A stretch of 64,000 bases of DNA from Mytilus californianus (GCF_021869535.1 NW_026262668.1:134961635-135025634), one strand, 5' to 3'. Positions 10,666-21,905 are shown, numbered from the stretch's first letter. The notes: generated by a model not told the origin, from the sequence alone. Translations and numbers: made by a program.

Positions 10666-12187
10666 TTAGAACTTGTGTACTTCAAGGCGGACCTAAAATA
10701 CACGTTCGAAAGGCAACCATTTTAATTTGAGGCAGCAAAAATGTTCTAGAAAATCAACCGTTTCACGATAAAAAAAATAAAATATACATGAAAACTTACT
10801 TTCAGAATAATTTTATTTAATTTTCCTAGTGAGTAACACCAACACAAATGTCCATTTTGATGTCCGGCGTAGTTCAAAATACAACTGGCGTTGCAATTTT
10901 AATTGTGACGTCAATCACGTGCAGCCCATGTTCTATTGGAATTAGAACATGGCTTTGTTTCCAAAGTAAATGAAGAACGTCATATTCGAATCACATTGAA
11001 AATACATAATTGTTAACTTGAAGTTTCCTTGGAATTTGAACTGTGAATTTGATATGTAAAACATGCTTTAAAAGGCCTTCAAAATTAAATGTGCTTACCT
11101 GAAAATAGAAAGAAAGTTGAAAATTCCACAGCTATATTATGTGCGTGCTCAAGTGTTAAAAAAACGCATTAGTACGAGTAACACTGTATATATATAGTAC
11201 CAGAAAATATTGCAGGGTTGCATGCATGATTAATTCGTGCAGAATAGTATAGACTAAAGTCTTTTTCTGACTGTCCGTCAATAAATGAATGAATGAGTAA
11301 ATGATAGTAGATATATTGTAAACATAGCGTATAGCATACTAGCTTTACTTTTTTGATAAATTGATATGGTAACACAATCAAACCACATCTTCTTATTTTT
11401 CCATCATTACAAACTAGAATAGAAAACAAACAAACATCATAAGGAATTAATGTATGTAAGTGCATGTTATAAAGTATTTATTTCAATTTAAACTGAGTTC
11501 GAAGATACGTGCAATAAAGTATACGATAAGCATTTGAAGAAATGTCTACTCCCTATTTCGAAAAGTTCCCGTTAAAAATAGATTATAACACGACAAGTTT
11601 GTATTACAATAACATCTATATGACTAATATATTGAATTTATTCCAACGGACAGTGTTCAGATCCGTGTTAACGTTGCTTTTCATAAACTTGTGGTTTCAA
11701 AACAAAAAAAAACCGGGTACTATACTGAGACAAAACCGGGTCCTTATGTAGTAAACAGCATTGACAAAACCGGGTCCTTCCATTTCGACATGACCCTTCT
11801 TTTTCGTTCCATGCACAGAAATACAAATACTGGGGTACATAAAGTGACAAGTCTTGCAATCTCCGTGTTAATATCTTTGTTTCCGTACAATGTGCACAAT
11901 TTAAAGAGAAATCAAACAAATTCGAGGCAAGGTTCACTATATTCACCATTTTGATGTGCCTTTTTACTTATTTCTCCATTAATCTAGAACGGTTGTAGAA
12001 AATATTACATCTCATAATCGAAAATAGTTATATGTGTATGTATATTCTTCAATATCACTAAAACAACAAATAAATAAACAGAAATCCTACATTTTCTCTG
12101 TCTGTTGATGGTCCGTCACCGTACCGGATATTAGATACTATTGAGTCCGAACATTTTTTGCCGGGGTAGTTTAGACACAGTGTACCT

Positions 12188-12600
12188 GCATGATGTCTTT
12201 TTAATTGATTATATTTTGATACAGTTAATCAATAGAAAACCGGTACTCATATATTTGTCACAGGTGTACAAACTTCTTGTAAATGTTACGGTTGATTAGT
12301 TACGAAATTGACCGGACTTTTGATGTATTAATTAGATTATAAAATTATCAAGAGTGACTTGCAACTCTTATATAATTTGACACTGATTAATAAGGGTAAA
12401 ATACCTGACAGAGTACCTTACACTCTTATATTATTTGACACCAATAAACTAATTAACACCTAACAGCCATTTTATAAAATATATGTGTATAATGCCCTTT
12501 GGCATTCATGTTGTTCAAATTAAAATAAACCGTTATTGACCTGTCGACCGGGAACAAATAGATCATTTACACAACACTTTAGCTTTTAGAATCTACCGAA
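12188..12600. other. AT-rich spacer, nothing recognised
   Basis: No reading frame or repeat I can name. It may be interior of the TACCGTA-type MITE whose ends are at 8264 and 12701. Confidence 0.3.
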
Positions 12601-12701
12601 CTTATGCATAAATTTTCGCGGAATTTATTTTCGTTGATTTTCCCTTACCCGCTTAAATAAGCGAAAATAAACACCCCGCGAAAATAACCCGCTGTACGGT
12701 A
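12600..12701 (-). repeat. possible right terminus of a TACCGTA-type MITE
   Basis: GCGAAAATAAACACCCCGCG and CCCGCTGTACGGTA mirror the sequence at 8264. The gypsy RNase H frame begins immediately after. Confidence 0.35.
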
Positions 12702-14540
12702 TGTTCTTGCTTGCAAAGACCTTCGTGTTGCAACTGTCAATAAGCGACTTCTCCAGATTCTGAATGATATATCACTCATAGACATCGACACTAGACGCCT
12801 CCTCAACCTCAAACAGAAAACTCTAGGGTATAGGTTCAACAGTATTCATGTGTCAGGCAGAAAGAACCTTGGGCCAGATGCAGCTTCAAGGTATCCTGTT
12901 GGACCATCAAATCGCCTGAACCTACCAGGTGAAGCAACAGAACTTGATTTCGTCATTAACATGACTACTCATTATCATGACACGCTCACTAGTATATGCC
13001 TACAGTCGCTGCTGCCACTAGTGCCCTGAATGCTGTTATCACAATTGTTACCTGGAACATGGTCCAAGAGGCCACAACATCAGACCCTGCATTTGTAAAT
13101 CTCATCAGACAGCTGAAGGCAGGATTTCCAGAAGATTGAAAGGAGTTACCGACCATCGCTTTGCATCCAGTGGAAGGTGTAGTTCTTATTGGCCATCGAA
13201 TTTTTATACCAGCAGGTCTTTGCAAATCAGTACTCAATCGACTCCACGCAGCATACAAAGGAGTCAGCTCAATGCGTACAAGAGCCATGTGTATTGGCCT
13301 GAGATCACAGAAGATATTGCTAGGGTGAGAGACCAGTGTGTTTGCTGCCATCAAACTCTATGCCGCAACCATCTGACATAACATCTCTAGGTTATCCGTT
13401 TCAGATGATTTACAGCGACTACTTCACATATAACAGTATAGACTGTAGTTATTGTTGACAGGTATTCAAACTGGCTAATGGCATGTAAGTCTGAATCAAG
13501 TGCAGGGGGACTTGTTAAGAGACTACGTGAGACCTTCGTGACGTTTGGCATCCCAGAAAAGTTGACTTCCGATGGAGGTCAACATTTCACAGCAGGAAAC
13601 ATTCAAAAGGTCTGGGGGTTCGTCATAGACTTTCATCAGTGCAAACCCACACGCTAACTGTAGGGCTGAGATGGCTTTGAAAACGATGAAACGCATGCTT
13701 GTGGACAACATCACTGCTATTGGATTGCTGGAGTTTGATAAATTCCACAGAGCTTTATTGATGTACATAAATTCTGTTGACCCAGAAACAAAAGCATCCC
13801 CAGCATTGATTCTGTTTGGACGACCCATTCGTGATGCCATTCCAATACTGATGGGTAGATATTCTCCTCACGAAACATGGACTGAATTGATTTCATGTCT
13901 TATCGAGATATGGCACTTGCCAAACGGCATTCGAAGGAACATGAACGGTGGAATGAACACACTCACTACCTGCCGCCACTACAAGTTGGAAATCATGTGT
14001 GCATACAAAACTTAGTAGGCAACCACCCCAGGAGATGAGAACACACAGGAACCGTTGTTGAAGCACGCCAATACCACCAGTATATTATCCGTGTAGATGG
14101 CACAGGCCGAGTTATTATCAGTAACCGCCAGCACCTTCGAAAGTTCACTCCTTTTCAAACCAATCAAACACAAGGTACTTTGATGGCAACCACCACAGTA
14201 CAACATCAGGAAGTAATCTTGAACTCTCCAACTTCTTTAAAGACGACACTGCCAGAGGTGCCCAAGATTCCTATCCCTTCATCAACACCAATAATCCAAA
14301 GACCACCAACTGCATCGAATGAAACACCTACTACAATCTCCACTCTGAAACAGGCAACCCAGACAATTCAACAGCCTCCACAACTAGATTTGGACCAGTC
14401 ATACCACCACACCCCTTAACCAGATGTGCCTAATTTTACTAGGATACCACGTGCTCTTTCCCGTCTCCAGCCACACAATAAAGCTGGGGAAAAGACTATT
14501 AACACTACAACGACCCAGCCGGCGCAATGTAACAGAACAG
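12702..14540 (+). pseudogene. Ty3/gypsy-like RNase H end and integrase, degenerate
   Basis: Broken frames in the order RNase H C-terminus (TLGYRF, SGRKNLGPDAASRYPV), integrase zinc-binding region (YWPEITEDIARVRDQCVCCHQ, part of HHCC), then the DDE core: VIVDRYSNW with the first Asp, TFGIPEKLTSDGG with the second Asp; the Glu region is degraded. 13671-14015 carries the C-terminal part (RMLVDN, FHRALL, SVDPETKASPALILFGRPIRD) and 14020-14150 a GPY-like tail. A Pro/Thr/Gln-rich tail runs to about 14530. Integrase would insert the cDNA; here stops and frameshifts rule that out. RT and most of RNase H are missing upstream. Confidence 0.75.
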
Positions 14541-14741
14541 AACATTGCTGAATCAGAAACTGGTCGATGAATTATACATAAACTAGTGATTCTAGAGACT
14601 TTTGTTGGAAAATTGGGATAGGACGTCATGCATTTACTTTTGTCCGGAAGACTAACAGAACATTCCTTAAGATTTATTTTTCTTATAGAGTTGTCTTTAT
14701 TTGTTTTAAGTTTTCCTCGTATCTTTAAAAAAAAATTTCCC
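14541..14741 (+). other. gypsy-like element 3' untranslated region
   Basis: Non-coding stretch between the integrase tail and the purine tract, with no other feature seen. Confidence 0.35.
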
Positions 14742-14752
14742 GGGGGAGGAGA
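14742..14752 (+). other. polypurine tract next to the right LTR-like repeat
   Basis: GGGGGAGGAGA directly abuts the 65-bp repeat at 14753. This is the place and composition expected for the plus-strand primer of an LTR retroelement. Confidence 0.55.
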
Positions 14753-14817
14753 TAACTAATCATTTGCTAAAGTACTGTGTATATATACATTTCAGGTAAC
14801 TGTTATCCGTATAATTA
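14753..14817 (+). repeat. 65-bp LTR-like direct repeat, right copy
   Basis: TAACTAATCATT to TATAATTA, the partner of 5419-5483. RT-M sequence resumes within a few bases after it (AAGCCCGGAAATTAAATACG). Confidence 0.6.
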
Positions 14818-15357
14818 ACAATATGAATATAAGCCCGGAAATTAAATACGATCCGGGTAAACTTATAATTATCAATCATTTAAATAAACTTATTTTAAAA
14901 GGTTACAAACTCAACACTGTTATTAGATTTTTGAATATTGTTTTTATTGCTATAAATATTGATTTTGTTATCAGTAAATTAAAATCATACTAAATATTAT
15001 TGTTTTACACATATGCACTTTCACTATACTACAATCTGTCGATACCTATATTTTGGAATTACACAAGGTCATGTTTTTCTCTGATTGTTAATGACGTCTT
15101 TACACTAAATCCATTGGATATTGGATGTGTACTGATTGATATTTTAGTCTTAGATACATGATTTTTTGTTAGTTGTTATTGGCTTCGAACTAGCTGTAAG
15201 TAACTGCGAGTAAACGGAGATCTGTAATTCGTGTCTTTTTTGTTGTTAGGGATGTAAAAATAACCTGCCATGTCCGGACTGTATTTTTGCTATATGTTTT
15301 TCTGCACTGTATCGATCTTATGAGTTAAGCCCTTTTTAACTGATTTTTATAAATTGT
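14818..15357 (+). pseudogene. RT-M relic, 3' end of the coding region and 3' UTR
   Basis: Continuation of 4270-5418 after the gypsy insertion. It first encodes the C-terminus (YDPGKL, LNKLILKGYKLNTVI), then from about 15040 carries the 3' UTR (ACAAGGTCATGTTTTTCTCT, GGATGTGTACTGATTGATAT, GAGTTAAGCC). The UTR is cut short at about 15357 by a minisatellite. It matches 51120-51610. Confidence 0.7.
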
Positions 15358-15925
15358 TTCGTCATTTATAAGTTTTGGATAAAAAGCAAATATGTACCTG
15401 AGGTTTCGTCATTTATAAGCCTTGGATAATAAGCAGATATGTACCTAAGGTTTCGTCATTTTTTAGCTTTGCGATATTGGCAGGAACGTCACTATGCTTC
15501 GCCTTTTTTTAACCTATGAGTATAGGCAGGTTTATGAAACCACGGTTTCGTCGTAGATAAGCGTGTGCGTTTGGACAGGTGTGAAGCTAAGGTTTTATCA
15601 TTTATCAGCTTATGAATATTGACAGGTATGTAAACCAAGGTGTTGTCATTTATTAGTCTAGGAGTAAGGACAGGTTTGTAGTGAAAGCTTCGTCATTTAT
15701 AAGCTTATAAATAAGTACAGGTATGTAAACCAAGGTGTTGTCATTTATTTGTCTAGGTGTAAGGGCAGCTTTGTAGTTAAAGCTTCATTTATAAGCTTAT
15801 AAATATGGACAGGTATGTAAACCAAGGTTTCGTAATTTATAGTCTATGAGTATGGATATGTATATATAGCCTTGGTTTTGTCATGTATTAATTTATAAAA
15901 CTTGGAATACGTGCAGGTATATTTA
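15358..15925 (+). repeat. diverged minisatellite, about 60-bp unit
   Basis: Repeating GTTTCGTCATTTATAAGCTT followed by GGACAGGTATGTAAACCAAG with variants, about nine to ten units. It sits exactly where the RT-M 3' UTR stops, but the unit is not itself UTR sequence. Confidence 0.75.
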
Positions 15926-17214
15926 GTTAAATAATCATAATATATCGAAACATTTTGTATTAAAATTGTATTGTTGCAATTTGATTTATTCAAACTTCAC
16001 ATTCAACACAAGTTCCTACTTCTGTTTTCGAAATACAGTGAATAAATTTACTTGACATTGCGATTAAATATCTCAAGTACTTGCAGAGCAAGCATGTTCA
16101 TCACTTATTATAGTTCCATAGAATGAAAGATTTCCTTTAAAAAATACGATGTTCTTCTGTCGTGACACCCAACCAACAACAAATCTTTGCTGATCAATCA
16201 TGTCTTACTATATTATTTCTAATAACAATGGTGTCGACTAATCATCGATTTACTATGTCTAACTGATACTTGTATTTTCGAAATTTTATTCTGAAATTAT
16301 CCCTGAAGTCCATTAGCTTAAAATGTAAGTACTCTAAGATAGTTTATTTTCTTAACGAACAGAAAAGGTGAGTAATTACCCATACCAATGTGTGAGATTT
16401 TATTTTATTAAAACAACCTTACTAAGTGCTTTTGGTTTATTTTCTTGCCATTGTTTTTTATTTATCAACTGTATCATTTGAATCATAACTAACGATACAA
16501 ACCAATACATTGTTTTTTTTTATCCTTGACCCTATTGTTTTTTTTATCCTTGACCCTTTTCCTTTTGAATATGAATAAAATTATCTGATTCTTGTCTAAT
16601 TGTTTTCGTCTTTTCATCGATTATTTAAAATCCGATTTGTGGGTATATTTTTTATTAGGATCGAAAATAAGAGAACTGAATATAAAAAAAATGAATATAA
16701 ACAACTGGAAAACTTTATTGAGTCGTATATAGAACAGATTGTATAAATTATCATGTATTTCCTTGTATAAAATTATTACATTTACATTAAAATAGGTGAA
16801 TGAAAATAAAAAATATGATTACCAATTGGATACAATTCATAAAGAGGTGAAACATTACACCTTACGGCCTGTTTATTCGAATCGGGGATTTTGGAAAATA
16901 CAAAAAGTTTAATTATCAATCCATTTATTCATTCATTTATTCCTATCAACATTACAGGCAGGATAGGATTATTCACAATGATGCTTTTGTTGATAGTTAT
17001 CAAATACAGAAGTAAATGGAGCAATTCATCTTTGTTCACATGATCACAGTTATTTCTATGTAAATAGTTTCCTTTTGTTTTTATTTCTAGTGTCAATCAC
17101 CATATCACTACCATTCTTCCTGTAATGTTCTCTTGGTTAGCAAGAAACATAAACAAATATGTTATCCATACATTTGTTATGGCGCATATTAAGATTTAGT
17201 AAAGTAATATGAGT
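15926..17214. other. AT-rich intergenic DNA
   Basis: No supported gene. Two copies of TTTTTTATCCTTGACCCT at 16515-16560 are the only local repeat noticed. Confidence 0.4.
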
Positions 17215-17605
17215 TCAAGTATCATAATTGTTGACATAAAAAATAAAACAACGGAACGAAAAAAAGTAAGAATCGTATGGAATCCAAACGTGGTGAGACC
17301 AGATTTGTTGACTTGATAAACATTTTCCTGTCAGGTATGCATACACATTATCAAATGGGAAAGATGATCTAAGGTTCTTCGGATGGGTAATAAACCGTTG
17401 CTGTTTCACTAATGGCATTATTACAAGTAAACTTTCTGCTGATAAGTCGCAATCGGTGATGGTAATACACGAGCAAGGGATGACATTATTCTGACTACAA
17501 CAAAAGGAATGTCCGTGTTCATCTAGGACACATATTTCCATTTCGGTTAGCCAAGTCATGATCGCGTCCGCAATGCATTTGAACAGAAAGTCAAAATATC
17601 TAATT
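17215..17605 (-). CDS. unrecognised open frame, possible exon
   Basis: A 114-residue minus-strand frame (Met at 17559) whose base composition is less AT-rich than its surroundings. It is Cys-rich in the first half (ICVLDEHGHSFCCSQNN, PCSCITITDCDL) and then reads LLVIMPLVKQQ. Upstream the frame stays open to a stop near 17610; an AG near 17600 could be a splice acceptor. I do not recognise a family and saw no second copy in the window. It could be an exon of a gene on the minus strand or chance. Confidence 0.25.
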
Positions 17606-18004
17606 CAAACATCCGTATCATTTCTGAAATCTGTAATTAAAAAGATATAAAACAATATATTAATTTTAACTTTAAAATGTATACAAAATCTCTTTTTTTA
17701 TGATATCTCGTCGAGGCATAAAGTTTACAATAGTTATCAAAGGTATCAGGCTTATAGTTTAATACGCCAGACTAGACAATATTCGACAAGTGTCCTGGAA
17801 TTTAGTACACGTTTCAATCTTCAATGGCATATTTTCTCTGATGAAATGTGTTGTAGAAAAAAAATATTATTTACATTTTGTTAACTGTATTTACGATCAA
17901 AATATTAAGAATTAAATTGCATATTCTCAAATGATTTAGTCAGTGCTATATACTATTATTATCTATGATCAATAAAGTGTGAAAGAGTAAAATAAAATAC
18001 TCAA

Positions 18005-18217
18005 TTGAAATATATTTACATAAAACATTTAGTTGTATTTATTTTAATTATTTCTACATCTTTTTTGGTATGTCCTGGACTATCGGAATTGAAATCAGAA
18101 AAAAAAACCTTTATGCAAATGAATAATACATTAAGCAATAAGTACACAGAGAAATGGAAAGTTTTTTATTTACCAATTATGGACCCTTGTGGGTTTGAAA
18201 TTTCATACAATTGTTAA
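18005..18217 (+). CDS. small open frame with signal-peptide-like start
   Basis: 70 residues: basic start MKYIYIK, hydrophobic HLVVFILIISTSFLV, a plausible cleavage region CPGLSE, then a polar Lys-rich stretch ending DPCGFEISYNC. It has the shape of a small secreted peptide or a first exon. No homologue recognised and no splice signals verified; a chance frame in AT-rich DNA is possible. Confidence 0.25.
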   Translation: MKYIYIKHLVVFILIISTSFLVCPGLSELKSEKKTFMQMNNTLSNKYTEKWKVFYLPIMDPCGFEISYNC

Positions 18218-18465
18218 TGTTTATATTGACATTAAAATAACAAACTAAAATATAACATTATACAATAATGAACAGACAGTGAATTTGCCACGACACAGAT
18301 ATCGGTTGAAATCAATACTAATAGAAATTACCCATGATAGCAGAATAATAAATCGCGCGTCGCAGAAAAGCAGCCTCTTTCACTTTTTATAAAGAGCAAG
18401 GAAGATAGTTTCCACCTAAATACAGACTTAAAGAAACGAGAAAACAAAACATTAATTTTACAAGG

Positions 18466-18549
18466 TGTGGGTTTCGAACACAAAAACCTCAACTTGCTAG
18501 GCTAGTGAAACTGATGAAATACTAAGGCTACTCTGTCACCGAATTCCCC
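18466..18549 (-). repeat. tRNA-derived sequence (SINE head or tRNA pseudogene)
   Basis: On the minus strand GGTGACAGAGTAGCCTTAGT resembles an A box region, and TGTTCGAAACCCACACC about 55 nt later matches the B box and T-arm closely (9 of 11 of GGTTCGANTCC). The spacing and the extra arm (AAGTTGAGGTTTTTG) suggest a serine- or leucine-type tRNA ancestor. It does not fold into a sound cloverleaf by eye. Confidence 0.4.
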
Positions 18550-18785
18550 TCTTCAACTTTAGAATGACATAGGACATTTGTGAATTTGAGCATTCAGTGG
18601 AATGAAGAGAAATCCATTTATTAATAGGATGTCAAGTAACATACAGCAGACTTGTGATTGTCCAATATATCCTATCTCACTATTTATGTGTCGTTTGGGT
18701 ATACATGTGTGAATGGTTGAATTGAATACAGAATATTTATATACAAAATTCTTTTTTTTTTTAAATTGAAAAATGAAGCTGCACT

Positions 18786-19142
18786 ACCAATCAAAAAGGA
18801 CAAACATGAAAGGCAACTTCGAGTAACGAAAATGAAATGGTGGCTATAGTAGTATTCTTGTTTGCTTTGTGCTGGTTTCCCATACATTTGATTGCACTTT
18901 GGATACAGTTCGATCCTAACGTCCCTAGAACAGATGCAATGCACTATGTTAAATTATTTGGTCACACGCTGTCTTATGCTAATTCTTGTGTCAATCCATT
19001 CGTTAACGCATTCGTAAACGAGGGATTTAAACAGGCGATTATCAAAAGATCACCTTTAATCACAAAACTATGTGAATGTGTGTTAGAAGAAAAACAGAAG
19101 AAGGACAAAAGAAATATGATAGACAAGTCAGTTGGTACATGA
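18786..19142 (+). pseudogene. duplicated GPCR TM6-TM7 exon, broken
   Basis: Same exon as 2-415. Relative to it there are a 12-nt loss and a 5-nt gain just before TM6, giving a net frameshift that separates the loop-3 residues (HERQLRVTK) from TM6. In TM7 NPFVY is changed to NPFVN, removing the NPxxY tyrosine. A C-to-T change makes a TGA at 19140-19142 that cuts the tail 18 residues early. TM6 with CWFP is still readable from the Met at 18837. Three lesions in about 350 bp argue for a non-functional copy. No upstream receptor exons are seen between 4 and 18.8 kb, so this looks like a duplicated exon, not a whole gene. Confidence 0.8.
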
Positions 19143-19257
19143 CCTAATCAACAGAACTACAAATGGTACAAAATACTGTCTTCCGTCTCATATAATAAAT
19201 ATTTAAGTTCAGACAATGCCCAATATTAAAGATTTCGAAAAAGCATAACTCTTACAT

Positions 19258-19350
19258 AAAAAAGCATAACTCTTTATTTTGGCCATTGCGTTGTCAGTTT
19301 GTTTTCGATCTATGAGTTTGACTGTCCCTCTGGTATCTTTCGTCCCTCTT
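19258..19350 (-). repeat. R215 fragment, only in duplication copy 2
   Basis: Reverse complement of the 5' part of R215 (GTTGTCAGTTTGTTTTCGAT, ends GTCCCTCTTTTA). TTACATAAAA occurs on both sides, a possible 10-bp target duplication. Copy 1 lacks it. Confidence 0.65.
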
Positions 19351-20127
19351 TTACATAAAAATTTAGTGATACGCACGAAGGCTAAATATCACTAACATAT
19401 TATACATGCAACATTTAACGGGAAATGACTACGGATATAAAAAAAAACACAACAGGAAGTTTAGATAGTAATCATATTAGCCCACATTGAATATACGTTA
19501 CTTAATTCTTCAATAATAATACTGATATTTACCTTCGTAGTGAGAAATTTCGTCATTTTTGAGTAGAGTGCAGCCCAAAAAAAGTTAGCGGCTTGAGTAG
19601 AGAATCTCTCAAACTATAATCTAAAGGGCACTTGAAAATGAGAACCGTTTTGGTGGTCAGATAAAAACACATTCTTCAAACAATATACAAATAAACAGAA
19701 ATTTCTACCTTAAACGATTGCTTTAAATAAAAATGTATTTTATCTGTGCTGTATTTAAAAAAAATAAAATTTTATGGACGTCAAACATGATTTGATATTG
19801 CAATAATTTCTCTACCAAGAACTGTTTGTGAGATGGTTTTTCGATTAATTATAATATAAAGTTTTTTTTAAGGTCACCAAATCTTAAAATACAATCACGC
19901 ATCCCCTTATTCGATAAAAGCCTTACTTAGATTAAGCAACATTCTAATTGAATGTAGATGTACACACAGTAAAAGATTTGATAAATGCATGTTTGTATCA
20001 TTTTGTTTGTTCTCTTAAACTCGTTCTTCCGTTTAGATGTGGTTATGTCCTTGTAAATATCTTGAGCAAGACCAATTTGCGAAATTATTTAACTTAAACC
20101 TTAACATCTCATTGCGAGCAATATTAT

Positions 20128-20232
20128 TTATCCGACAAGTACATATGTATACGACAAGTACATATGTATACGGATTATCCGACAAGTACATATGTATACG
20201 GATTATCCGACAAGTACATATGTATACGGATT
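20128..20232 (+). repeat. short tandem array, about 26-bp unit, 4 copies
   Basis: ATCCGACAAGTACATATGTA repeated four times; the matching place in duplication copy 1 (about 1105) has one unit. It expanded after the duplication and creates a chance frame on the plus strand. Confidence 0.85.
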
Positions 20233-20674
20233 AAAACTGAAACAGTTTATGCTGTTGCACATATAATTTTGTTCAAAAGTTTGCAGTGTTACACAAAACT
20301 GAAATGCATCGCGTTTTAACGTTCAACAATTCACGGTATGGAATTGATTACCAGTGAATATATGTTTTTTTGTAATTTACGTTTATTGATTTTTATTATA
20401 CATATAATAGATTTACATTAAGAACAATTCCTCCTTTTTTTTTGTCTGATTTTTTTTTAAGGTTTAGAATTGCATAAACATTGTATAATTAGCCAGGATG
20501 GGCATGCATTCTTTTGCAGTCACTGGTTTCCCTAAAGTTGAATTAAATTAATTAAAAGTATACTAAATAGTATAGTATTAATCCCATTATCTTCTAGTTA
20601 TGTTTTATAAGGTGTAGAATGCAGATTTATTCATTGAAGTCGCGGCTGTAGAACACTTGATGTTTTAGTATTTC

Positions 20675-21090
20675 TTACGAAAGGAGAAAAAAGATACCAA
20701 AGTGACATTCAAATTCATAAGTCGAAAATAAACTGACATCACCATGACAGAAAAAAAAAGAAAAGGACCAAAAGACAAACAAAAGTACACAAAACACAAT
20801 ATAGAAAAGTAAAGACCAAAGGTGATCTCATGTGCTCCGGAAAGGGTAAGCAGACCCTGCTCCATATGTGGCACCCGTCATGCTGCTCATGCATGTACAA
20901 ATCCGGTGATAAGTCTAATTCAGTAGGTCACAGAGGTAGAGGATGGGATTGTGGTTACGACAATTGGAACATGTCCGTCGTCATCTTTGAAACAGGAATT
21001 TATAACGGTCAACCATCTTGTGATGGCGTCCGTAAAATTTTCGAAGGGATGATTTCAACTTCACCTCTTAAGTATTCTGATTCATTAATG
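20675..21090 (+). repeat. R215 repeat, long form (duplication copy 2)
   Basis: Counterpart of 1590-2010: GGAGAAAAAAGATACC to CCGTAAAATTTTCGAAGGGA. Confidence 0.7.
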
Positions 21091-21210
21091 TGATATGAAA
21101 ATTTAGATGTTTTGTTGTTGATGAATTATTTATCATTTTACTTTTCAGAATTTTAGGTTCTCAATGTTCAACTTCGCACTTTATTTGACCTTTTGTAACT
21201 TTTTATTTCG

Positions 21211-21247
21211 AGCATCACTGTTGAGTGTTTTTGTTGTCTGGCGTACA
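21211..21247 (+). ncRNA. degenerate hammerhead ribozyme (HHR-R, copy b)
   Basis: Duplicate of 2141-2187. The core reads CTGTTGA, but the GACGAAACGCGC part has been lost, so it is inactive. Confidence 0.5.
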
Positions 21248-21261
21248 CAATTTTAATATAA

Positions 21262-21905
21262 AATAAAGGAGATGAGGTAGAATTGCCAAAGAGACAACTA
21301 TCCACCAAAGTTCAAATAAAATAGATGTAAGCAATTATAGGCACCCTTCAACAATGAGAAAAAACCCATACTGTATAGTCGGCTATAAAAGGCCCCGACA
21401 TAAAAGATATGAAACAATCAATTGAGAAAACTAACGGCCTAATTTATAACAAAACACTTTTGACAGACATGAACCAACGACAAACACTGAACTACAGGCT
21501 CCTGACTTGGGACAGGCACATAAAGAATGTGGCAGGGTTAAACATATTTGTGAGCGCTCAACATCCCCCCCCCTAACCTGGGATAGTGGTGCAACATCAC
21601 AACATAAGAACAAACTATAAAATCAGTTGAAAAAGGCTAGACTCATCAAATCGATACAAAGCAGAAAAACATCAAACATAAACACAGACCGGACGTGGCA
21701 GGGTATTTATCCATCCATCATCCCTAACAAAAAAAAGGACACTAAGTACAGTTCTGAGAGTACTCGCAGTTACTGACAGCTAGTTCAAAGCCAATAACCA
21801 AAAAAATCATGTATCTAAGACTAAAAAATTAATCAGTACACATCCAACATCCAGTGGATTTAATGTAAAGACGTCATTAACAGTCAGAGAAAATTATGAC
21901 CTTGT
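21262..21905 (-). repeat. RT-M 3' UTR copy (5'-truncated insertion)
   Basis: Minus-strand copy of the UTR seen at 51340-51832, including the terminal CTCATCTCCTTTATTTTATA at its 3' end. It is present only in duplication copy 2, within the HHR-R repeat, so it arrived after the duplication. 5' truncation with an intact 3' end suggests target-primed insertion. Confidence 0.75.

Larger units (their letters stand above)
8494..12187. mobile_element. 3.7-kb element with long TIRs (CACTGTG) and 5-bp TSD TACCT
   Basis: The element proper is 8499-12182. Both ends read CACTGTGTCTAAA inward, then CTACCYCGGCAAAAAATGTT and on through GGACTCAATAGTATCTAAT, TACGGTGACGGACCATC, TTAACACGGAGATT and CTGTGCATGGAA, as inverted copies. 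TACCT directly abuts both outer ends (8494-8498 and 12183-12187). The left arm is interrupted by an R215 fragment and lacks about 150 bp that the right arm has; the right arm reaches to about 11765. The interior has no transposase frame, so this copy is non-autonomous. A CAC terminus with a 5-bp duplication fits the Transib/RAG-like superfamily better than CACTA elements (2-3 bp), hAT (8 bp) or Tc1 (TA). The superfamily is inference. Confidence 0.7.

Noticed and set aside
14180-14419. Pro/Thr-rich frame as a separate gene
   Set aside because: It is the low-complexity tail after the gypsy integrase, in the expected position.
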